The notes: generated by a model from the sequence alone, not told the origin. A stretch of 11,175 nt of DNA from Planococcaceae bacterium UBA3378 (GCA_002359075.1 DEQA01000142.1:1-11175); one strand, 5' to 3'; counted from the stretch's first letter, positions 1 through 7,564 are shown. Translations and numbers: made by a program.

Positions 1-347
1 CCGATAAATGGCGCTTCGCTCACTAGATAAGCAAGCTCAATTTCGGTAATTACCGGCAGCTGCCGGCTAATCGCATCGGTAATGATTGGGTTACTGTATG
101 GAATCCCCGGATTTTTAACGATCAGCTCGAAGCCTTCGTCCAACAAATCTTCCGGATGCCGGCCACAAATGACTGTAATGCCTTTTGTCAGTAAATCCTG
201 GGCTTCAGGATTAGCATCAAAAGGCTTTGCGTCATTGACCGTTACAAATGCACCAAGTTCGTGCAAAAGCTCTGCTGCTGCTACCCCGCTTTTCGCCAGG
301 CCTAATACTAATACTTTTTTATGTTGCAATGCTGTATATTCCCTCAT
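1..347 (-). CDS. murD: UDP-N-acetylmuramoylalanine--D-glutamate ligase (MurD), N-terminal part, cut by window edge
   Basis: MurD is the cytoplasmic ATP-dependent ligase that adds D-glutamate to UDP-MurNAc-L-Ala. Only 115 codons are visible; the gene runs off the low-coordinate edge. The ATG at 347-345 overlaps the mraY TGA as ATGA, and a GGAGG at 359-355 lies 7 nt upstream, so the start is well supported. The visible part is the Rossmann-like domain 1. It has a VLGLAKSG nucleotide-binding loop at about residues 14-21, an acidic strand end (VND, 37-39) and the family KNPGIP motif at 78-83. The ATP-binding central domain (GTNGKTT motif) would begin just past the edge. The position directly after mraY matches the Bacillales dcw order. 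Not in the supplied list of long frames because it is partial; read by hand from the complement. Confidence 0.95.
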   Translation of the reverse strand, partial: MREYTALQHKKVLVLGLAKSGVAAAELLHELGAFVTVNDAKPFDANPEAQDLLTKGITVICGRHPEDLLDEGFELIVKNPGIPYSNPIITDAISRQLPVITEIELAYLVSEAPFI

Positions 348-1318
348 AGTAACGCCTCCGATAAGACTGCAATTAATGCCACAACAAGCCCTGTAGACCA
401 GAATACAATGACAACCTTCCATTCTGACCATCCTGAAAGCTCAAAATGATGGTGAATAGGGCTCATTTTAAAAATTCGTTTTTTACGAAGCTTAAAGCTC
501 CCTACCTGTAAGATGACTGAAAGTGTCTCGATCACAAACACAAGACCGATCAATAATAATAAAAGCTCCTGCTTCACTAGTACAGACAGCATGGCCAGTG
601 CTCCGCCTAATGCCAGTGATCCCGTATCACCCATAAAGACTTTTGCCGGATTGGCATTAAAGATTAAAAAGCCTAAAAGTGCGCCTGTTACGGCAAAAGC
701 AAATAAGGCGATATCTGCCTGTTTATTAAACAATGCCAGCACACCAAATGCCGCAAAGGCGATAGAAGCTGTTCCCGCTACCAGACCATCCAAACCGTCT
801 GTCAGGTTCACTGCATTGGAGAAGCCGACAAGCCAAAAGATCAAAAAGGCGATGTATAGTACGCCAAGATCCACCTGCCATTCTGTGAATGGAATGGCAA
901 TCGCCGTATCAAATGTCCCTAAACGTAGTAATAAAAATGCCGCTATTGCGATGACGATTTGTCCGATTAGTTTTTGCAGTGATGTCAATCCAAGATTGCG
1001 TTTAAAAATAACCTTGATGCCATCGTCCAAAAATCCTATGATGCCGAACCCTACAAAAACAAGCAGTAAAACAACTGTTTGTGTAGTAAATACATCAAAT
1101 AAAAGTCCGCAAGCAACCGTTGTTACGATAATGGAAAGTAAGAAAAGTATTCCCCCCATCGTCGGTGTCCCAGCTTTTTTCATATGGGACTGCGGACCTT
1201 CCTCGCGAATACTCTGACCAAATTTTAATCGCCGCAGCATTGGAATGCCGATCGGCGCCAAAATAACGGTCAGGATGAATGATGTAGCTAAAATCGTCAC
1301 CGTTGTTGCCAATGTCAT
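344..1318 (-). CDS. mraY: Phospho-N-acetylmuramoyl-pentapeptide-transferase (MraY)
   Basis: MraY is the integral membrane enzyme that transfers phospho-MurNAc-pentapeptide from UDP to undecaprenyl phosphate, making lipid I. At 324 residues it has the usual Bacillus length and is strongly hydrophobic with about ten membrane segments. Visible family signatures: the HMKKAGTPTMGG loop (45-56), the catalytic Asp-Asp pair in GFLDDG (D98, D99), NAVNLTDGLDGL (168-179), the cytoplasmic loop with VFMGDTGS (D231 is the third conserved acid), and the PIHHHFE triad (H289-H291) near the C-terminus. The ATG at 1318 has a TAAAGGAGA ribosome site at 1333-1325, 6 nt away. It is translationally coupled to murD by an ATGA overlap. 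Upstream is spoVD rather than murE, unlike B. subtilis. Confidence 0.98.
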   Translation of the reverse strand: MTLATTVTILATSFILTVILAPIGIPMLRRLKFGQSIREEGPQSHMKKAGTPTMGGILFLLSIIVTTVACGLLFDVFTTQTVVLLLVFVGFGIIGFLDDGIKVIFKRNLGLTSLQKLIGQIVIAIAAFLLLRLGTFDTAIAIPFTEWQVDLGVLYIAFLIFWLVGFSNAVNLTDGLDGLVAGTASIAFAAFGVLALFNKQADIALFAFAVTGALLGFLIFNANPAKVFMGDTGSLALGGALAMLSVLVKQELLLLLIGLVFVIETLSVILQVGSFKLRKKRIFKMSPIHHHFELSGWSEWKVVIVFWSTGLVVALIAVLSEALL

Positions 1319-1367
1319 AAAAAATCTCCTTTAAACTGTCCTATTAAATGTATAAACATCCTTCACT

Positions 1368-1395
1368 ATAATAGTTGTTTTACTGTCATTTTGAA
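1368..1395 (-). promoter_or_regulatory. Candidate sigma-A promoter ahead of mraY
   Basis: In the 81-bp gap between spoVD and mraY the minus strand reads TTCAAA (1395-1390), a 16-bp spacer, then TATTAT (1373-1368). The -35 matches 4 of 6 and the -10 matches 5 of 6 of the sigma-A consensus. The -10 lies inside a short palindrome, ACTATTATAGT. No terminator hairpin is visible in the gap, so read-through from spoVD is also possible. The call rests on consensus matching only. Confidence 0.25.
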
Positions 1396-1399
1396 AGGA

Positions 1400-3316
1400 T
1401 TAGTTCCCTAAATACAGATGAATGATTTCATCCGGTTTAATCTGTTTGCCCGCTACAGGCAGCTGATCGATGATTTTCTCACCCTCACCATGCCATTCTA
1501 TTCTATAAGTGTATTGCTGCTCCATCATTTTCCCCTTTATTTGCCCGATAAAATCAGGCATAGCCTCTGTTATTTCATCGCCCCATGTGTATTTTTTCGG
1601 CAGTTGGTCAGAGGAGTACGGCAAATCCAAAATGGAGGCTGCTTCTTCAATAATCTGCCCTACAATCGGCGCTGTTACAGTACTGCCGAATATAGAGGAT
1701 TGGGCTTTTGGCGAATCAACTGCCACATATACAAGGAGCTCTGGATCGTTTGCCGGAGCAAATCCGATAAATGAGACAATGTATTCGCCGTCCTTATAAC
1801 GTTTATTCTCTACCTTTTGGGCAGTCCCTGTCTTTCCGCCGATCCGCAGCCCATCGCGGTATGCCCGCTTACCTGATCCATTGGCAACGACGGACTCTAA
1901 CGTACTGCGTACTTTTTGTGATGTTTCCTCGCTGATTACTTGACGCTTCGCTACAGGTTTATTATCCACCAGTACTTTTCCGTTGGCGCCAATGACCCTG
2001 GAGATAATATAAGGGGTATACAGAGTACCGCCATTAATCGCTGCGGCCACCGCTTGTACCTGCTGGATTGGTGTGACGGAGACTCCTTGCCCGAAGGCGG
2101 TGGTCGCACTCTCTACCGGTCCAAACCCTTCTTTTGAGAAAAGAATACCACTAGCCTCTCCCGCAAGATTAGAGCCTGTTTTTTCACCAAATCCAAATTT
2201 ATGGATGTAGTCAAGCAGCTTATCTGATCCGATGCGTCTTCCCATTTCAATGAAGCCAGGGTTGCAGGAGTTCTCTACCACTTCCAAAAATGTTTGGTGT
2301 CCATGCCCTTCACGCTTCCAGCAACGCAGACGTGCTCCTTCAACCATTGTAAAGCCTTGATCATAGAAGCTTTCATTCTCCAAATCGATGACCTTTTCCT
2401 CAAGTGCTGCGCTCAAGGTGATAATCTTGAATGTGGACCCCGGCTCAAATGTCATAAAAACCGGCAAATTCCGGTTGTAGATGGATTGATCTACTTTCTG
2501 ATAATCGGTGGGGTCATAGGTTGGATAGGAGGAAATTGCTAAAATTTCTCCGGTTTTCGGATTCATCGCAAGCGCTAATGCTTGCTCTGCATTATACTTT
2601 TTCATTGCCTGTGATAATTCCCGCTCTACTACCTGCTGCAGTTTGATATCCACTGTCAATTCAATAGTGGAGCCACCTTCCCCCTCGCGCCATTCATCAG
2701 GTGTTTGCCGCATCGCATTGCCTTTTGCGTCGGTAAAAAGACGGATGGCAGAAGCATTACCGGTCAATACATCATTATATTCATATTCAATGCCTGCTAG
2801 TCCTTGGGAATCGTAGCCTGTAAACCCCAGCAAACGGGATAGTAATGTCCCATACGGATAATGGCGTACATAATCCACTCCGCTGTAGAGGCCGTCAATC
2901 TTCATCTGCTGCACTTTTTCCGCCTGTTCTGCTGTAATATTTTTCCCTTCAGGTGCCAGCTTTGTTAAATAGGCACGTTTTGATAACTTTTCCAGCAGCT
3001 TTTCACGGTCTGTCTGCAAGATGGGCGCCAGCTGGTCGGCAACTTCCTCGACATTTTCATTTTGCGCCTTCATAAAATAAAGTGTCGGTGCCAGCTTATT
3101 CGTCACTATGGATTCGCCGTGGCGATCCGTAATATCCCCTCTTTCCTCCTGAAAAGGAATTTCCCTATCCCAATTAGCCTTTGCCAATTCAGTTAATTCT
3201 TCATGTTGGACAATCTGTACATAAAAGAGTCGGATCAATATCGCAAGACCATAAAACACAAAACAGATAATGATGATTTTTAAACGCCCTTGGGCTTGTT
3301 TAAAAATCCACTTCAT
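1400..3316 (-). CDS. spoVD: Sporulation-specific penicillin-binding protein SpoVD (class B transpeptidase)
   Basis: SpoVD is a class B PBP that cross-links spore cortex peptidoglycan at the forespore outer membrane. The protein is 638 residues from the ATG at 3316. It has a short cytoplasmic N-terminus, one membrane anchor (about 12-35), a PBP dimerisation domain (about 45-210), the transpeptidase domain, and a single C-terminal PASTA domain (about 583-638). Catalytic motifs are STFK at 294-297, SCN at 350-352 and KTG at 495-497. Cysteines sit at 332 (ARLRCWK) and 351 (inside SCN), matching the redox-controlled pair known in B. subtilis SpoVD. A GTG at 3328 is in frame, but it overlaps the GGAG ribosome site (3331-3328). 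The ATG at 3316 gives correct spacing and the same active-site numbering as B. subtilis, so I prefer it. One PASTA domain and the RCWK motif distinguish it from the PBP2B next door. Confidence 0.92.
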   Translation of the reverse strand: MKWIFKQAQGRLKIIIICFVFYGLAILIRLFYVQIVQHEELTELAKANWDREIPFQEERGDITDRHGESIVTNKLAPTLYFMKAQNENVEEVADQLAPILQTDREKLLEKLSKRAYLTKLAPEGKNITAEQAEKVQQMKIDGLYSGVDYVRHYPYGTLLSRLLGFTGYDSQGLAGIEYEYNDVLTGNASAIRLFTDAKGNAMRQTPDEWREGEGGSTIELTVDIKLQQVVERELSQAMKKYNAEQALALAMNPKTGEILAISSYPTYDPTDYQKVDQSIYNRNLPVFMTFEPGSTFKIITLSAALEEKVIDLENESFYDQGFTMVEGARLRCWKREGHGHQTFLEVVENSCNPGFIEMGRRIGSDKLLDYIHKFGFGEKTGSNLAGEASGILFSKEGFGPVESATTAFGQGVSVTPIQQVQAVAAAINGGTLYTPYIISRVIGANGKVLVDNKPVAKRQVISEETSQKVRSTLESVVANGSGKRAYRDGLRIGGKTGTAQKVENKRYKDGEYIVSFIGFAPANDPELLVYVAVDSPKAQSSIFGSTVTAPIVGQIIEEAASILDLPYSSDQLPKKYTWGDEITEAMPDFIGQIKGKMMEQQYTYRIEWHGEGEKIIDQLPVAGKQIKPDEIIHLYLGN

Positions 3317-3343
3317 TTGACAACACACTCCGTTTTTAATATC

Positions 3344-3372
3344 AACCTATGTTATAAACGAAGCGTGTATTC
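3344..3372 (-). promoter_or_regulatory. Candidate sigma-E promoter of spoVD
   Basis: The 83-bp gap between pbpB and spoVD contains, on the minus strand, GAATACA (3372-3366), exactly 14 bp, then CATAGGTT (3351-3344). Against the B. subtilis sigma-E pattern (about KHATATT, 13-15 bp, CATACAHT) these match roughly 5 of 7 and 6 of 8. A start about 7 nt downstream would leave a leader of some 20 nt that carries the GGAG of spoVD. B. subtilis spoVD is known to have its own mother-cell sigma-E promoter at this place, which supports the reading. It is still only a pattern match. Confidence 0.35.
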
Positions 3373-3399
3373 AACCTGCTGGTCATTCCGTTGAGCCGA

Positions 3400-5604
3400 T
3401 TAATCCTGCGGCAGCTCTTCGCTGCCTTCATCCGTTCCTACCGCCTGGAAGCTTTCCTGCGGGGTTCGCAGCTTCACAACAATCGGGGAGGAATCTGTCA
3501 CTACCGTTTCGGCAGAAGCACTTTGACTATAGACATAGCCCTCTCCAACAATCTCTAAAGATAAACCGGACATCGTCTTATAAACAAGCATATTTCGTAA
3601 AGACCAGTTCGTAAATGACGGAAGCGTTACTGCTCCCTCTGTCTTTAAAAATACAATACTGCCTTTGGATAACGATGTACCTTTTTTCGGATACTGTTCG
3701 GTAATTGTTCCACCTTCGCCAATGACAATCGCCGTAAACCCGTCATTTGCTAGTTCCACCTGCGTTGTTTCTGCCTGGCTGCCAACTAGCTCTCCTACCG
3801 TTTTCATCTCTACTTCAGCGGTATTGTCCGGATTGATATTTAAATACTTTAAGCTATTTTCCATAACAGAATTAAATATTTCCGATACCGGTACGGAGCC
3901 GGAGATTGTACTGCTCATATTCGGCTTTTTCACTGCTACATACATGATCAGCTGCGGGTCGTCCACCGGTGCCATGCCGAGGAAAGAATAAATATATTGA
4001 TGTGTACCGTCATAATAGCCGGAGCCGTTTTCTTTTGGAATTTGGGCGGTACCTGTCTTTCCGGCTACTTCATAGCCGTCAATTTGGTAATTCTGTGCTG
4101 TTCCAATTTCAGACGTTACAGTGGAAGCCAAAATTTCACGGACCTGCTTGGCTGTATCAGCTGTTATAGGCTCTCCCTTTACTTTCGGCTCCTCGTCCAG
4201 CAGAGTTTCCCCTGTATTCGGGTCGACAATTTTATCGATCACATATGGCTGCATCATCTTCCCGTCATTTGCGATGGCTGTTAACCCTTGGATCAACTGC
4301 AATGGTGTAACGGTTGACCCTTGTCCAAATGACGTGATGACAAGGTCGACCGGGTTTTCCGTCAACAGTGTACCAGTTGCTTCGTTTGGAAGATTAATAC
4401 CTGTCTTTTTACCAAAACCGAAACGGTCCAAATATTCAACAAACGTCTCTTTCCCCATAATTTCCAGCTGATGGGCCATTCCCGTATTCGAAGAGTGCTG
4501 AATTCCTTCTAAATAAGTGATTTTTCCCCAGCCTTGCCCTCTATTTGAATCCCGAATGACACGGTCATATAATTTATACCGGCCGGATTGATATGTAGCA
4601 TTTGGATACCAGTTACCTGAATCCACTGCCGCTGCAAGCGTAAACGTTTTCATTGTCGAACCCGGCTCAATGACATCCTCCACGACGGCATTTAACCAGC
4701 TGTTCTCCAAGCCTTCACGCGTATCCGGATCGAATGTAGGACGCTGTGACATCGCTAAAATCTCCCCTGTTTTTGGATCAGCGACAACCGCTGTAATAGA
4801 CTCCGGATCGTATTTCTCTTCCACCCGGCTCATGGCATCCTCTAAAAAATTTTGGATCGTTTTATCAAGGGTCAAATAAATGTCGCTTCCGTCCTTTGCC
4901 GGCTCGACCATTTTTTCGGCATTCGGCAGCAAGTAGCCAAAGACATCGCTCTTATAAGCAACTTTGCCGTCTTCACCTGTCAATTCTTTATTATAAATAG
5001 ATTCAAGACCCATGCGCCCCACTGTTTTGAAGGAGCCATCCTCCTGCTCTTCCTTCACTGCATACCCGATCAAATGGGAAGCAAAGGAGCCATTTGGATA
5101 ATAGCGTGTTTTATCATTCACAAATACAATCCCCGGCAGATCATGTTCCTCGATTGCTTCTTTCACTTCATGACTGAGGCTGCGTCCGGCAGCACCAAAC
5201 TCTACTTGATACCGGCCTTTATTAGATGTCAGCTGTTCATAAATCTTTTCCTCATCCCAATTAATATATTGGGCCAAAACGCGCGCTGTTTCTCTAGCAT
5301 CCACAACATGCCGCGGCTTTTTAGGGTCCTCGGTAGCCGACTCTGCTACAACGGCAACTAACCGGTAGCTCATCGTATCTTCCGCAATGACATTCTCATT
5401 GCGGTCCAATATCCGTCCCCTGTCAGCTGACAGTACCGTTTCCCGGGAGTATTTATTAGCTGCCTCAGCCTGCAAATTGTATCCATGCAATTCGCCTGTT
5501 GACTGAATATAAAAGAAACGCCAAAACAACAGGAAAAAGAGCCCTCCATATAATAAAAACATTAGAAAGGCTCCTATTTGAAAACGAAACTTGAGCTTTT
5601 TCAT
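3400..5604 (-). CDS. pbpB: Divisome transpeptidase PBP2B (class B penicillin-binding protein)
   Basis: PBP2B is the essential septal class B PBP that works with FtsW, FtsL, DivIB and DivIC. The product is 734 residues, close to the 716 of B. subtilis PBP2B. Order of parts: basic cytoplasmic tip, a single membrane anchor (about 9-31), dimerisation domain with the DRGRILDRN motif (61-69), transpeptidase domain, then two PASTA domains (about 598-655 and 656-712) and a short acidic tail. Catalytic motifs are STMK (316-319), SSN (371-373) and KTG (516-518). The two PASTA domains and the place after ftsL identify it as PBP2B rather than SpoVD. Its ATG overlaps the ftsL stop as ATGA and the upstream ribosome site is weak, so coupled translation is likely. 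Confidence 0.95.
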   Translation of the reverse strand: MKKLKFRFQIGAFLMFLLYGGLFFLLFWRFFYIQSTGELHGYNLQAEAANKYSRETVLSADRGRILDRNENVIAEDTMSYRLVAVVAESATEDPKKPRHVVDARETARVLAQYINWDEEKIYEQLTSNKGRYQVEFGAAGRSLSHEVKEAIEEHDLPGIVFVNDKTRYYPNGSFASHLIGYAVKEEQEDGSFKTVGRMGLESIYNKELTGEDGKVAYKSDVFGYLLPNAEKMVEPAKDGSDIYLTLDKTIQNFLEDAMSRVEEKYDPESITAVVADPKTGEILAMSQRPTFDPDTREGLENSWLNAVVEDVIEPGSTMKTFTLAAAVDSGNWYPNATYQSGRYKLYDRVIRDSNRGQGWGKITYLEGIQHSSNTGMAHQLEIMGKETFVEYLDRFGFGKKTGINLPNEATGTLLTENPVDLVITSFGQGSTVTPLQLIQGLTAIANDGKMMQPYVIDKIVDPNTGETLLDEEPKVKGEPITADTAKQVREILASTVTSEIGTAQNYQIDGYEVAGKTGTAQIPKENGSGYYDGTHQYIYSFLGMAPVDDPQLIMYVAVKKPNMSSTISGSVPVSEIFNSVMENSLKYLNINPDNTAEVEMKTVGELVGSQAETTQVELANDGFTAIVIGEGGTITEQYPKKGTSLSKGSIVFLKTEGAVTLPSFTNWSLRNMLVYKTMSGLSLEIVGEGYVYSQSASAETVVTDSSPIVVKLRTPQESFQAVGTDEGSEELPQD

Positions 5605-5981
5605 TCGCCTGGCACTACCTTTACATTTTTCTCATTCAATGTCAGGCCAAGCTCTTTCGCCTTCTCCCAAATGCGCTCATATGTTGATAATTCACTTACT
5701 TGCACTTTTAAGTCTTCGTTTTGTTTCGATATTTCCTGAACTTCAGATTCTATTTTTTGCACTTCGATCGTCGTTGTTTGGATTTGCCCCTGTGTATGTA
5801 ATAGTGAGACTGCAAATATAGTAACTGCAACGATAAATGTAATATAAAGTACTTTTTCCTTCCCGGTAATCAGCGGCTGTCTGCCGGCCTTTTTCTGTTT
5901 TTGAGGTGACGGTTGATGCTGCGGTTGTTCCGGCATTGGCGGTTGCGGGATATATGATTGTTGTCTAGCTCGAACTGCCAT
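5601..5981 (-). CDS. ftsL: Cell division protein FtsL
   Basis: FtsL is a small bitopic divisome protein that pairs with DivIC and helps activate septal peptidoglycan synthesis. The product is 126 residues: a cytoplasmic tail of about 42, one membrane helix (about 43-61), and an extracytoplasmic coiled coil (about 64-100) with heptad-spaced I/V/L. It ends in the conserved YERIWEKAKELGL-type motif (101-113). The tail is unusually rich in Pro and Gln (about residues 7-30). The ATG directly abuts the rsmH stop (TAAATG), with AAAGGA 9 nt upstream inside rsmH. The pbpB ATG overlaps its stop. Sequence conservation of FtsL is low in general, so the call leans on topology and position. Confidence 0.92.
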   Translation of the reverse strand: MAVRARQQSYIPQPPMPEQPQHQPSPQKQKKAGRQPLITGKEKVLYITFIVAVTIFAVSLLHTQGQIQTTTIEVQKIESEVQEISKQNEDLKVQVSELSTYERIWEKAKELGLTLNEKNVKVVPGE

Positions 5982-6932
5982 TTAAACACGTCCTTTATCG
6001 TTTATTTTTTCAGCGATTCTTAATTTTGCTGATCGTGAACGATTGTTCTCTGTTAACTCCTCATCTGACGGTAGTATTGGTTTTCTTGTAATTAACTTCA
6101 ATATCGGCTTCATCTCTTCCGGAATAATCGGTAAGCCTGGTGGCAGCTCCGGAATAGAGGATGCCTCTTTAAATAATGTTTTGCATAAACGGTCTTCCAA
6201 CGAATGGAATGTAATAACACTAATGCGTCCGCCAAGATTTAATAAGTCAATAGCATCTACCAATGAATCCTCAGCTGCTCCAAGCTCATCATTTACCGCA
6301 ATACGAATCGCCTGGAAGATGCGTTTGGCAGGATGCCCCCCTTTGCGTCGTGCTGCTGCCGGGATTCCCTCTTTGATCAGCTCTACTAATTGGCCTGTCG
6401 TTTCAATCGGCGCTTTTTTACGCGCTTCCTCTATCTTACGAGCCACCTGCTTTGAAAACTTTTCCTCTCCATACCGGAAGAAAATACGGACTAAATCTTC
6501 GTATGGCCATTCATTTACTACATGAAATGCAGTCAGTGCTGCTGTCTGGTCCATACGCATGTCCAAAGGCGCGTCATGGTGGTAACTAAAGCCGCGCTCC
6601 GGTGTATCTAACTGCGGAGAGGAGACCCCCAGATCATACAAAATCCCATCAACAGTTTGTATACCCAGATTGTATAGCTCTTCTTTTATATATCGGAAAT
6701 TGGAATGAACAAATGTAATACGATCCAGATAGTCTGCCAAACGGACTTTGGCATTTTCAATCGCAACAGTGTCTTGATCAAAGCAAATCAGGCGGCCTTT
6801 TGGGGAGAGCTGCTTCACTAAATACTCACTATGTCCCGCACCACCTAATGTGCAGTCGACATAAATACCGTCCGGATGGATATTGAGCCCATCAACAGTT
6901 TCCTTTAATAACACGGTTGTATGATCAAACAT
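5982..6932 (-). CDS. rsmH: 16S rRNA (cytosine1402-N4)-methyltransferase RsmH (MraW)
   Basis: RsmH uses S-adenosylmethionine to methylate N4 of C1402 in the decoding region of 16S rRNA. It is 316 residues, near the 311 of the B. subtilis protein. The class I methyltransferase motifs are clear: VDCTLGGAGHS (25-35) for SAM binding, FDQD (51-54) ending strand 2 with the ribose-binding acid, and DGILYDLGVSS (95-105). Family-specific blocks follow: RGFSY (113-117), PLDMRMD (122-128), and a late VITFHSLEDR block. The ATG at 6932 has AAAGGAG at 6947-6941, about 8 nt upstream, in the 23-nt gap after mraZ. Confidence 0.97.
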   Translation of the reverse strand: MFDHTTVLLKETVDGLNIHPDGIYVDCTLGGAGHSEYLVKQLSPKGRLICFDQDTVAIENAKVRLADYLDRITFVHSNFRYIKEELYNLGIQTVDGILYDLGVSSPQLDTPERGFSYHHDAPLDMRMDQTAALTAFHVVNEWPYEDLVRIFFRYGEEKFSKQVARKIEEARKKAPIETTGQLVELIKEGIPAAARRKGGHPAKRIFQAIRIAVNDELGAAEDSLVDAIDLLNLGGRISVITFHSLEDRLCKTLFKEASSIPELPPGLPIIPEEMKPILKLITRKPILPSDEELTENNRSRSAKLRIAEKINDKGRV

Positions 6933-6955
6933 AAAACTTACTCCTTTGGGCTCTA

Positions 6956-7387
6956 TTAAAAATCAAACCCTATCATATTTTCTGCAATTTCATTAAAGGA
7001 TCCTTCAGATTCTTTAAAGTAATCTTCCCAAGCTTCTTTTGCCCATATTTCAATCCGTGTCGCCACTCCAATAATGACGCATTCCTTCATAATGCCGGCA
7101 TGCGAAAGGAGAGTTCCAGGGAGATTAATGCGCCCCTGCTTGTCTATTTCTACTTCAGTTGCTCCCGAAAAAAAGAACCGCACAAAAGCACGTGTATCTT
7201 TTTTCGCCATCGAAAGTCCTTTTAATTTTTCCTCGAGTTTTCGCCATTCATCCATAGGGTAGCCGAAGAGGCAGTTATCAAGACCGCGCGTGATTACGAA
7301 AGTATCAGCTAGATGCTCCCGGAACTTCGCCGGTATGATCAGCCGTCCTTTGGTATCAACGGAATGCTGATATTCTCCCATGAACAT
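6956..7387 (-). CDS. mraZ: Transcriptional regulator MraZ
   Basis: MraZ is a ring-forming DNA-binding protein of the AbrB-like (SpoVT/MraZ) fold that controls the dcw cluster from its first position. The 143-residue product has the two tandem MraZ domains. Each carries the DxxxR signature: DTKGR at 11-15 and DKQGR at 82-86. A GTG at 7396 is in frame and would add three residues. I prefer the ATG at 7387 because homologues begin MFMGEYQH and because the purine-rich GGGGTGAG (7399-7392) then acts as ribosome site. That site is itself part of the repeated TGGGG element upstream, which would allow bound MraZ to touch the translation start region of its own gene. Confidence 0.96.
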   Translation of the reverse strand: MFMGEYQHSVDTKGRLIIPAKFREHLADTFVITRGLDNCLFGYPMDEWRKLEEKLKGLSMAKKDTRAFVRFFFSGATEVEIDKQGRINLPGTLLSHAGIMKECVIIGVATRIEIWAKEAWEDYFKESEGSFNEIAENMIGFDF

Positions 7388-7391
7388 GCTA

Positions 7392-7440
7392 CTCACCCCA
7401 CTTTAGTTTATAATGTACCACATCACCCCACTTTCTACCA
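7392..7440 (-). promoter_or_regulatory. Probable MraZ operator: TGG repeats at 10-bp phase upstream of mraZ
   Basis: On the minus strand, TGGTA (7440-7436), TGGGG (7430-7426) and TGGTA (7420-7416) each follow the other by exactly 10 bp with 5-bp spacers. Another TGGGG (7400-7396) stands two further turns downstream, in the same phase. The 12-mer AAAGTGGGGTGA occurs twice without mismatch (7434-7423 and 7404-7393), 30 bp apart. MraZ operators in E. coli are TGGGN repeats with 5-nt spacers, and the Mycoplasma operator contains AAAGTG, so both known descriptions fit. A TATAAA -10-like hexamer lies between the blocks at 7412-7407, but I see no good -35. Confidence 0.7.
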
Positions 7441-7519
7441 CTAAAATCCTGCATTTACCGCGCCATATAAGGGATTTGGGAATTTAGACCCTTGTGTTTT
7501 GCTTTCTAATAATAAAATA

Positions 7520-7561
7520 GTCACAAAAAAGAAGTCAACTCGTTTTAGAGTCGACTTCTTT
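7520..7561 (-). terminator. Intrinsic terminator of bshC
   Basis: The minus-strand transcript folds into a 14-bp stem (7561-7548 with 7541-7528), fully paired if one G-U wobble is allowed, with a 6-nt loop. The run of U at 7530-7525 follows. The hairpin begins 3 nt after the bshC stop codon. It separates bshC from the dcw transcript, so mraZ needs a promoter between this point and 7388. On the plus strand the same stem carries an A-C mismatch and a shorter U run, so the minus orientation is favoured. Confidence 0.88.
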
Positions 7562-7564
7562 CTA

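Noticed and set aside
513..1217. Long plus-strand frame of 234 codons opposite mraY
   Set aside because: Antisense shadow of a well-supported MraY gene; Ser/Thr/Lys/Asn-rich composition typical of complement reading, with no family motif.
1319..1399. Remnant of murE
   Set aside because: Only 81 bp, AT-rich, with no recognisable MurE coding fragment on either strand.
4852..5361. Plus-strand frame of 169 codons opposite pbpB
   Set aside because: Antisense to clear PBP2B dimerisation domain; no ribosome site or recognisable motif. The other plus-strand frames were rejected for the same reason.
7409..7414. Perfect TATAAT on the plus strand upstream of mraZ
   Set aside because: It would direct transcription away from mraZ toward the back of bshC, with no gene downstream on that strand; it is the complement of the ATTATA in the AT-rich core.
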